Shown piece by piece: positions 10,832 through 20,760 of a stretch of DNA of 64,000 nucleotides (positions within the stretch are counted from its first letter, which is position 1; each line of letters begins with the position of its first letter). Position numbers and translations under genes: made by a program. The stretch lies in the NCBI GenBank assembly GCA_039105265.1, contig JAPFFF010000008.1:4092001-4156000 (forward strand). The letters run 5' to 3'. Under the pieces are notes generated by a model that saw nothing but the letters and a program-made list of their open reading frames with translations, was not told where the DNA came from and searched no databases. Origin of the DNA: Tritrichomonas musculus. Its lineage: Eukaryota; Parabasalia; Tritrichomonadida; Tritrichomonadidae.

Positions 10832-13800
10832 GTTTTTTCACTTTTTGAAGAAGATCAAAAATCGGACGATTTTTCAATGTAAAAGTGTGAATTTTGAATT
10901 AAAATTTTTGAGTTTTTTCTTTTTTTTTAAAAAATTTATATTCAAATTTATTCAATTCACCGTCCGACTTTTGACTTCCAGTTTATTAAAAAAGAGGTTT
11001 TTAAATTTTAGCACAGATTTATCAACTAATATGTATTGTTGAAATATAATAACTATAAAATAAATATTAATATTTAATTCAGATAAGAATTAAGTTTTGC
11101 ATAATTTGTTCATTTGATATAATTTTCCATAATATTTTCAAATTATTTATAATATTATATTAGTAATATTAATAATTTATTTTTAAATCTAATAAGCTAG
11201 TACAAATTAAAATATTCAATAATATATAAAATTGATTTTGTATATTTTACAAATTATATTTTCAATAAAAAATCGGTTATAAAAAAACCTAATTAAAAAA
11301 AGGAGAATGGAGAGACGGTTATGACAAAGATTTTTTTCGACTTATTTTATATAAATATAATATTATATATTGAGTAATTCTTAATAAGAAACCAAAAAGA
11401 AATATCGTGGGGAAACAAAAATATTCACAAAATAAAAATTATGAAAAAGCTAATAAATTGAATTGTAATGATAGATTTTTAATTCAATTTCTTGTAACAT
11501 TTAGATATCAAAATTGTTACAAAGAATCTGTGCAAGTTGTATAATTATTTTTCATAGTTTATGATTTTTTCTATTTATTTTATATTGTATACAAAAGTCG
11601 TTCGGCTAAGTGAAATTCACGTCTTTTATCAAAAATTGTCATATAATATCATATTTTCAAGATATAAAAATTTATCGGAAAACATTTCTGCCTTACTAAA
11701 TTTTTGTATACCAACTATATCATGTGATATTATATATAGTTTACAAAAATATAATAAGATAATAACATTTTATTTTTTTAAAAAATTGAATTAAAACTAT
11801 AAAAAATAATCTCTATCATTTTTTTTTTTTTTATCTTAACAAAAATGTCATAAATCGCTTTTTTTACTATTATATTTATATATAATGACATACTAAAATG
11901 TTATGCTTGAATATTTAGTTTATATTTTATAAATATTTTTTTCAAATCTAAAAATAAAATTAAAAGAGCTTACTCAGCCTGTTAAATTGACTAAATATTG
12001 GCTTTTTATATGATATATTTCAAATTTGAAGCTCAAATATATGATATAAAAGATTGAGGGAAAAGGCTAAAATAGTAAAGAAAAGGTGGTAAATATTATT
12101 TATTACTGATGTAATAATTAATAAAACTTGCAAGTTTTCCCGAGCATAATTATATAAAGATAAATATTAAAACTATAATAAAAATATTTAATAATAGGCT
12201 TCATTTTGATAAATTAATATTAATGCATATTTAATGATAAAGAAATACAAATGTTTTATAAGAAAAATCCTACTTTAATACATTGTATGATGGAATTTCA
12301 TGAAAATTAACAATTGAATATAAAAGATTTTTTTTTCTGAAATTGTTCTCAAAATTGACTCTTGGACGATGATATTTAATTTAAAATTTCTTAATGATGA
12401 TTGAGAATGTATAATTAAATCATTTTTATCTTTATATAAATGAAATATTTATATTTTATACTTTTTATATAAACATAAATAAATATCATTTTTATATAAA
12501 TTACATTATAATAAGTTTAAATTGAATAAATTATCCATAAATAAAATAAATAAAATTCTTAAAAAAAAAAAAAGAATTCTTTTCAATTATTTACTTTTTG
12601 ATGGTTATTCCTTCCATTTTCTTGTAGTTTATGGCCTCTTCTTTTTGAGAAAATATAAAAAAAGGAAAAGGACAAAAAAAAATTAGAAAAATTTTGTTTA
12701 CTAAAATACCAAAAAAAAAAAAAAAAAAAAAAACAATTTGTGTTGCTTCTGATGATGTCGCGTGATTAACACTGAAGTTCATTAGGCATATATCAGCTTC
12801 TTTTGAACATAAATTGCAGATTTTGAACGAATCATTTTGCACAACTAGTTCAACCCAAAATTTTTTTTTTGCATTTTAGTAAAATTCGAATAATAATTTA
12901 ATATTATTTTATATTTATGCTATAATATAAAGTATATAATGTTTTATACGTTTTATATCGAGATATTAATATATATGATATTTCTATGACTAAATGGCTA
13001 TGGAGAACTTTTATTAGAGACATTAAATTCTCAATTTTGATTATCATTAACAAAAGTTTTTTGATTTGAAAGAAAATATTTCAATGAAAATGAGATAATA
13101 TTTCAAAGGATTATTAAAAAATTGAAATAAATTAATTTTATTTATATTATTTAATTTATTTTTTTTTTCAATGTTTTATATTATATTATATTTATATATA
13201 TAATATGGTTTATTTTATTAAATATTAAGATAAATTCATAATTATAATTTGAATAAAGATTTATTATTGAAATAACGATCATTTTTTTGAATACATGATT
13301 ATTTTATTTATTGAATGAAATAAAATAAATATTGAATTAATATATTTTAAATTAATCAATTAAAAATCTTGATTAATCATTCTATTTTTACAATAAAAAA
13401 TAAAATACAATAATATTTAAAATATAATAAATATGTTTAGTGATATATATACTTGAATACATTCTTTTATCTTGAAATACATATTTGTAAACTCTTTTTA
13501 TGACATTTTACACCATTAAAATAAGCCATTAAAGTAAAAAACATTATTTCTCAAAATGAAGCGTATGAATATCTTAAACACCAACATATATATTAATACA
13601 GATAATAAAAAATCGTATTTAAAAAGTATCATATTAAATTCTAGTTTGAGAAAAAAGATATGATAAGTTTATATATGAAAAAAATTTAATTTCTTTTTAT
13701 TTCTGTTTATAAATCTAATTAAATTAGAAAAATCTAATAATTTGATTAATCTTATGTGTACTATAATATAAATATATTTAGAATTTTCAAAAATCATAAA

Positions 13801-15763
13801 GATTGAATGAAATATTAAAGATATATCAGATTAAAATTTTTATAAAATTTACAGTGTTAAACGTTCTTACAATTTAATTAGTTGCAACTAATTAACAATT
13901 ATTGATTTGAATGCCTATAACTTAATATTGATGGAAATAATGAGATTAGAAAAATCCAAAAAAACGTTAAGTCACTTAACATGAATACTTCTATAATTGT
14001 TGGTTTTATTAACAAATTGTTATGAAATAATATTTATAATAAAATGAAAAAACCTAAATAATAGTTTGATTGAATTTTTTTTGAATTGAATTTTGGGAAC
14101 TTTTTATAGAATGATATTTTCAAAATTGAATGATATTTTGATTGTTAGTTTTTCTTTACTTTTTGGATATGGTTTGTGCATTTCATAGGTTATTTTTTCT
14201 TCTCAATTTTTATATTTTTTAAAAAATGATATTTAAATCAAATGTTTATCATCTATGAAACATTTTAGCATATTTTATTTATTTCTCACAAATTTTTTAT
14301 GTTCAGAAAAAAATTTTTCGTATGTCAATTTCTATGCTTAATAAGTTTATGGCACATCATTTTATTGTTTAATAAATATCTTTTAAAATACTTAATTTTT
14401 TATAATTAAACAATAAGATATTAATAATGAATAATGTGTTTGCATTAAATATTATATTATCAAGCTTTTTATTAAATACTTTGCTAAAAGCAAGAATCAT
14501 ATTAAATATCATTTATTGTTGCAAAGCAAGGATGGATCAACAATATTATTTGAAATTAGTAGACATAACATTTTATATGTATTGTATCTCTAGAATTAAT
14601 ATAGATTGCTCAAAATATAATAATCAAATATAATCTGTATAAAAGTTTGTTGGAATGCATAATTACTAATGATAAAGTGCAGTTTATCAAAAGTATAAAA
14701 ATATCGTTAGATGGAATTTGAAATTTATGTGAATAAAATGATTCAAAGATATAATATCTTTTTCAAATGATTTGAGTTGTTGAGCATTTATAATATTTTA
14801 ACTGACTTTCCCATATTGTATTGGTAGATATTTTTAAGCCATTATTTGATCTATCTGAAAATACTTGAAATTTGAAATCTTCAATTTTCATCAACAGATA
14901 GTTGATGTGATATTTATATATAGATACTATAATATTGTTTATAATCAAAATAAAATTATGAATTTATTAATTACAAAACGCTAAAAAAAAATAATCAATT
15001 CGGAAAAAATGACCTTTCAATGTAATTGAATTTAATCGGAAATAAGCATAAATGATTGGTCTACAAAGAAACTATAAGTTAACTTTCATGTTTAAACTTG
15101 CCATTTCTTTAGAATTATTTATAGCATCGAATAATTTATGTAATACATTCCAGAAGTACACAAACCAAAGTTTATATTTTTTTTTTTTATAAAAAAAAAA
15201 TAAAAAAAAAATTTAAATAATGTCGCAATAAATCTATTAATTTTACAATTGGTTGTCAAGATTTATAATTAGGCTATTGTCAGTCAATTATAAATATTTA
15301 TTTATTCAATTGTATATATATTATAAAAATGACTATGTTTGATTGCTGGCTCATTTGTTCTATAATATGTTCGATCACTATATTGATTTCTCCTGTTTTA
15401 TTAATATGGCAAATTCAAATTCCGAAAGATTTTAGTGGGTTTTTGATGAAAAAATCTGACTTGCTTTAAAATTGAATGTATCAGTTATGAAACCAAAATT
15501 ATCATGAAAATAAGGTGTTTTCCTTTAGTAGCTCTAAAATAAAAACAAAATATCTTTGATATAGACATGCCTTTTTAATGACACATATAATAAGAAGCAT
15601 TTATATAAATGCTTTTATAAAATATTTTTTCTATTATAAACATGGATATTATAAGCTTGAAGAAAAATTTGACTTAATAATAGTGAACTCAAAATTTATC
15701 AAAATTATGTTAGATGATATAAAAAATATGTAAAACTAAATTACCTTTATTCAAAAACTGAAT
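10832..15763. other. Gene-free AT-rich stretch
   Basis: Almost 5 kb with A/T near saturation and many homopolymer runs (for example A at 12711-12733). No long frames and no gene family is recognised. A short minus-strand stretch at about 12735-12842 has mixed codons and a CNLC motif but is far too short to call. No tRNA or repeat array seen. Confidence 0.6.
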
Positions 15764-16210
15764 TTATTTTTCTTCATGTGAATCGAAATCATCAGAGTCG
15801 AAATTTTCGAAAAATAAAAAGTCTTCAAAATTCATAAATTTATTTAACATCGAATCGATGAATATTTCTTCACCTTGTTTATTTGAACTATTGGTATTAT
15901 TTTCATGATTTGTTGAATTGGTATTAATTGATGCATTTTCATTATTTTTTTGGCTTTGATCTTGTTGAAAAACAGTTGGCGAAGGCAATCTATTATTGTC
16001 GAATTTAGGTGGTAAGTATTTTACAATAAATTGTTTGGATGGTAGCTTTGTGGTTAATAAGTCTCCAATTTTCCTTGGTGCTGATCTCTTAAACTTCGTC
16101 TTAAGGCGGCCTAAAGAGTCTAGTTTAAAGCACTTCACCTCTCTTGTTTTTTTGGTGACGACAAATATGCAATGCCATTTTGATGGATTCCTTGGTCTAT
16201 TGGACAGCAT
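15764..16210 (-). CDS. Small basic/acidic protein, 148 aa (paralogue of 34763-35209)
   Basis: The family is not recognised. The first 60 residues are basic and contain a W..IFVV strand followed by LDSLGRLKTKFKR (about residues 30-42). The middle is an Asn/Ser-rich linker. The last 40 residues are acidic and aromatic (FIDSMLNKFMNFEDFLFFENF, ending DSDDFDSHEEK). The protein at 34763-35209 has the same length and the same order: SK, a W with a beta-like IIVI string, LDKKGKLKNPFKSK, a linker and an acidic Phe-rich tail. A basic head with an acidic/aromatic tail would suit a small DNA-binding activator, but that is inference. No intron or signal peptide is visible. Confidence 0.7.
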   Translation of the reverse strand: MLSNRPRNPSKWHCIFVVTKKTREVKCFKLDSLGRLKTKFKRSAPRKIGDLLTTKLPSKQFIVKYLPPKFDNNRLPSPTVFQQDQSQKNNENASINTNSTNHENNTNSSNKQGEEIFIDSMLNKFMNFEDFLFFENFDSDDFDSHEEK

Positions 16211-17195
16211 ATAAAAATAATAAACTATAGAAAAACTATATTCATTAAATGAATCAAATTTGAAAAAATCAATATCTAAAATATTTATAAAAAGTTTTTA
16301 ATTTTTCAAAGAAGTCTATTTGAGTCATGTATCAGCTATTGATATTTTTTTTAAAAAAAAATGGGATTTTATTTCTTTATTTTTTGGGATTTTTTTTTTA
16401 AAAATCACATAAGTGCATATTTTCTTGTAAAAAAATTGAATGGAGAACCGAAATTTGACTAGAATATAATTATATTGTTCAAAACAATGAGAATTTGCCA
16501 TATTTAAGATTAAAAATAATGAAAACTTATATTATATTCATATTTTATGAATGATATACAATCGCGACATTCAAGTCTTGAATTTTTTTGAATGTTTTGA
16601 TTATTTTTTTTTTCATTTCATATTTTGTACTATCAAAAAGTTTCAATGTTCGTTTTTATCTTTTTTTCGCCAACTATGTTGCATAACACGATTTATTTTA
16701 AAAAAAAAAAAAAAAAAAAATAATTCAAATATTCATGTATTTATATATAAATTTATTATTGATTCAATTTCCATAATTTTTTTATTAAATTTCAGAATTT
16801 TAAAAATCTATTCAAATTAAAATTTGAGAATAAATTCTGTGCAATATGGTTGATGTATTCAAAAGGTTAAGTTTTAGTTATTTTGTTTCAATCACTTATT
16901 TTGTCAATTGAAATTATTTTATAAAAACAATATAAAAAAAAAATTAAATTTTATTTTAATAGGCCAAATTTTGAAAAATTTTATATTTTATCAATTTTGG
17001 GTTATAATTATTTTGTTTATTTATAGGTGAATTTCATAGGTACATCGGTAAAAAACAGCTGTATAATACTACTTGTCAAAAAAGAATTTTATTATTGCGA
17101 CAGGATTATAATATTTCATTTTCCGGAAAAATAATTTTTTTGAATGTATTATCCATTTCTTTGAAGTTCGTTTGATCCTATTTAATGAATGATTA
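16211..17195. other. Intergenic AT-rich DNA
   Basis: No gene or element boundary recognised. It contains an A run at 16699-16721. Confidence 0.5.
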
Positions 17196-17203
17196 TTTTG
17201 ATA

Positions 17204-17695
17204 CTAGGGTTGACTGTCCAGTGAAATGACTGTCCCTACCTTCACTTTTTCTAAAAAATACGTTATTTTGTCACTTTTTTGGACAGAAAATCGTTATTTA
17301 CGTCTATATTTGGTCTGAAAATACTCAAAATTTGAAAGAGCAGTCCACTAACAAAATGATGGATAGTTTTTTCTTTAGTTAATTAATCAAAATGTTTCAA
17401 AGATAGCAATTGGTTTTTAAAATAAAATGGAGAGGAAAAAACGTTGACCAAAATTTTGAAAGCAATTAAATGAGTATTATCAAATATTGAAAAACAATAA
17501 AAATTTTATTCCGATAAAAATCAAAAATTTTCTAATTCAAATCAAAACAAATGTCAATTCAAAATTTGAGGGGCTGTCCACAATTGAATTGGCTGTCCAA
17601 ATATGGACAGATTTGGACTGTGGACAACTGGTGTAAAAAAATACGTTGCTTTTTGGACAGTCTCCTTTGAAAAAGTTGTGGACAGTCAAACCTAG
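17204..17695 (-). mobile_element. CTAGGGTTGACTGTCC element, copy 2 (492 bp, inverted)
   Basis: Nearly identical to the reverse complement of 5314-5809, with only scattered substitutions and small indels in homopolymers. It has its own, different 8-bp duplication TTTTGATA (17196-17203, 17696-17703), so this is an independent insertion and not a segmental duplication. The high identity suggests both copies moved recently. Confidence 0.93.
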
Positions 17696-17802
17696 TTTTG
17701 ATATAAACAAATTCTAAAAATGTTGTAAACTTATACTTCCAAATTATGAAAAAGTTTAGGTTTAAATTGATGATATTTGTCCTAAACGATCAAAAAATAA
17801 TT

Positions 17803-17803
<1 letters not shown>

Positions 17804-17833
<30 letters not shown>
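17804..17833. repeat. Poly-T tract (30 bp)
   Basis: Uninterrupted T run, one of the longest homopolymers in the window. Length is likely to vary between strains or sequencing runs. Confidence 0.9.
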
Positions 17834-17834
<1 letters not shown>

Positions 17835-18245
17835 ACCAATAAAATTTTACAAAAAATAACTTTGAATTAAAATGTAAAAATAATTCAAAAAAATATTTTT
17901 TTTTAATATATCATCAATCTATAAATAATATACATTTTATTTCCTCCAAAATATAATTTATTCTCCAAAAAAGATTAAAATATTTGAGAAATCTCATTGA
18001 ATTCGAATCATTGAATTGGACGTACAGATACTAATTTAATATCGTAACGTAATTTTTTATCGTAACGTTATTTTTTTTTTTAGAAAAATTTAAAAATATA
18101 AAAATCTAATTTTCTAAATATGTATTGAAGATAATTTATTATAAATTATATCAATATATTTATTACGTAATAAGTAATATATCATATCATAATAAATATG
18201 AAATTCTTCCATATTGAGTGAGTTTTTCATTAAATTACAGGTATC

Positions 18246-19572
18246 GCTAAGCAAACTCGGGTGATTTGCTAAGCAAACTCAGGCAGTATTCAAATATTCA
18301 ATTTTTTTTGAATGAAAAAAAAACTCGTTACAGCGGCTCTGCTAAGCAAACTCAGGCAATTGTAAAATCAATTTGAATTAATTTTTTTTCAGCGCTAAGC
18401 AAACTCAGGTATTTAAATAACTTTTTCAATTAATTTTGATCGTTTCTATTATTTTTTATATTTATGGGAAAAATGATTTAATTAAGCTATATTCTAAAAA
18501 ATATTTAAAATATGATTTGAAAAATTTAAGATATTTTTATTTTTTTTCAGTTCACCATTTGCTAATCAAACTCAGGGAAATGACGTTAAAAAAATAAACG
18601 GTCAAGTGAGTGATAAGCAAACTCAGGCCATTGCTAAACAAACTCAGGTAATTGCTAAGCAAACTCAGGCAAAAAATAATCAAAAAAATGAATATATCTT
18701 TTCCATCTGAAATTAATTCTCGATTTTTTTTTGTAAATTTATAATTTTTTTAACATAATATGGATCAAAATAAAATATTGGATCAATTTATTTAATAGCG
18801 ATATAACTTTTCTGGAAAAAATCGTCCTTTTAATTAATCACTAAATAGAACAATTCAATATGACCATGTGATGATGGTAATCAAAATATTTATTTTTTTT
18901 CTCAAGTCATGAAATTTGAGATATTTTTTTGAGTTATAAAAAATCTTCAAATTTAAATTATATATTTTACAATGGTTTTGGAAATTGTGCATCTCAAAGG
19001 TGAACGAATTCTGTGATTATTTTATTAAAAAATATTATTTATTAGAGATTCGCCTATTAAAACCGTAAAAAAAGACCTGTCGAACGTTAAAATATTTCAA
19101 AAAAACGTATCGATTGAAAAAAAAAATTCACTTAACATTTTTCTGTAAAAAATGGGATTTGTTAATTTTAAACTCAATTTTTTTAATTATTTAATTTTTT
19201 TTCGACTTATAAAACTAATATTTAATTAATATATACTTAATAATTGGTAAATAATAAAAAACATTTCAAAAAAATATTTGTAATTTTGAGATATTTTTAG
19301 TTAAATTTGATTTCAACAGTTGCTAAGCAAACTCAGGCAAGTACGTTTAATTTAAACGTTTTATTCTAAACGTCTTTTTTGTGATAAGCAAACTCAGGCA
19401 ATTGCTAAGCAAACTCAGACAATTGCTAAACAAACTCAGGCATCATTCAAAAAGTTGATATCGTTCTCTTTGCTAAACAAATTCAGGCACCGTGCTAAAC
19501 AAATTCAGGCAATTGCTAAACAAATTCAGGCAATTGCTAAGCAAACTCAGGCGACTAAAAAACAAACTGAGG
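18246..19572 (+). repeat. Subterminal array of about 17 GCTAAGCAAACTCAGG motifs
   Basis: Copies start at about 18246, 18268, 18341, 18394, 18561, 18612, 18633, 18654, 19322, 19383, 19404, 19425, 19472, 19494, 19515, 19536 and a degenerate one near 19556. All point the same way. Three clusters (18612-18669, 19383-19440, 19494-19572) are spaced 21 bp apart, two helical turns. Variants are mostly GCTAAACAAATTCAGG or GATAAGCAAACTCAGG. Likely transposase binding sites, by analogy with subterminal repeats of other DNA transposons (inference). Confidence 0.9.
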
Positions 19573-19671
19573 CACTTTCTTATATATTATACTAATAATT
19601 ATATGCTTTGATAAAAATTTTATATATTTTAATTATTTGTGTTTATTTATTATATTTTTTGTTAATTATTA

Positions 19672-20760
19672 TTAATTGTTGACTCTGTTTACTGTCACGT
19701 TATCTAATTTACTTGCATCAATTTTTTGATCTATAGCAATATGTTCTGTTATTATTGGTTTTCCTTCAATGCATTCATTCATCCGCGAATACCATTCTCT
19801 ATATAAACTGTGACATGTTTCAAGTTTAAATTTATCTTGAGTTATTTTTTTCCAGTTTTTTTCAATCTCTCTTCTTTGAGCAAGTTCTCCTTTATTTCCT
19901 GCAGTTTGTATATTCTTCAGTTTTACAAACCCAAAATACCCTTCTACAACTCCATTTAAAGCAGGACTATAAGGCACAATTGGAATCAGTGAAATTGATA
20001 TGTGATTTAAAACATTTTCGACACACTTTGAACGATGCATTGGACAATTATCCTCGATTAAAATAACATCTGTTTGATTATTGCAAATGTATTTGCGAAT
20101 GAATTCATTTACGTCACTCAAGAATTGTGCATATTCATTTCCATCAACAGATTTATTGATCATTTTATAAAGCACACCAAATCCTGGGAATACAACAGAT
20201 ATTATGGTCATTTTTATTTTACTTAAAGGGCAGTTAATAACAGGTGTTATTCCCGCATATGCTCGTCCAAAAGTCCTACCTTCATTTACGGTTATTCCTG
20301 CCTCATCTACAAATCCCAATAAAATGTTGTTATTAGTCTTTAATATTCTTTTCATGAATTTACACCATGCCACTCTAAATAAACGTAAACCAACAGAATT
20401 TCGATTAGGTGGGGCGAAAGATGCTTTTTTAACGGTTAACTTCATCATTTTCAAGCACGTGTAAACTGTTCTCAAACTGATTGGATTATCATGGTTCGGT
20501 CCGTACTTGGAATTTAAATATTCTGTATAATTTGCTGCACTCATTGTTGGGAAATCAAGGACCAAAGAAAGTAAGCAATCAAGTGTTTCATCTGTTACTA
20601 CAGAAATGTTTGGACGCTTCCCTCCCCAATCGCCATAAACATTGCTTTCCGCTAAAATTTCATATCGCTGTTGTTCATCACATGATTCAAACCAACGTAT
20701 TTTTTCATCTAAAGTAGATTTTCCATAAATAAACGTTGTTTTTTTTTTGACGCTTTTCAT
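19672..20760 (-). CDS. IS630/Tc1/mariner-type DDE transposase, 362 aa
   Basis: Cuts and joins the transposon ends by the DDE mechanism. The catalytic triad is visible: D152 in GFVDEAG, D237 in ILIEDNCPMH, E273 in SPALNGVVEGYFG. There are 35 residues between D237 and E273 (DD35E). Residues about 15-110 look like two helix-turn-helix segments (around STLDEKIRWFE and around LDFPTMSAANYTEYL), as expected for a bipartite DNA-binding region. Length is typical (340-400 aa). The start ATG overlaps the upstream USP-like ORF stop by ATGA, so translation may depend on re-initiation or on slippage in the A10 run just upstream. Complete, with no internal stops. Confidence 0.92.
   Translation of the reverse strand: MKSVKKKTTFIYGKSTLDEKIRWFESCDEQQRYEILAESNVYGDWGGKRPNISVVTDETLDCLLSLVLDFPTMSAANYTEYLNSKYGPNHDNPISLRTVYTCLKMMKLTVKKASFAPPNRNSVGLRLFRVAWCKFMKRILKTNNNILLGFVDEAGITVNEGRTFGRAYAGITPVINCPLSKIKMTIISVVFPGFGVLYKMINKSVDGNEYAQFLSDVNEFIRKYICNNQTDVILIEDNCPMHRSKCVENVLNHISISLIPIVPYSPALNGVVEGYFGFVKLKNIQTAGNKGELAQRREIEKNWKKITQDKFKLETCHSLYREWYSRMNECIEGKPIITEHIAIDQKIDASKLDNVTVNRVNN

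Noticed and set aside
12591-12842. Minus-strand frame of 83 codons with a CNLC start
   Set aside because: Most of it crosses a long A/T homopolymer giving poly-Phe; only about 35 codons look protein-like and no family fits.
18246-19572. CRISPR-like array
   Set aside because: The repeats are 16 bp with very short or irregular spacers, lie in a eukaryotic transposon terminus and recur inverted at the other end.
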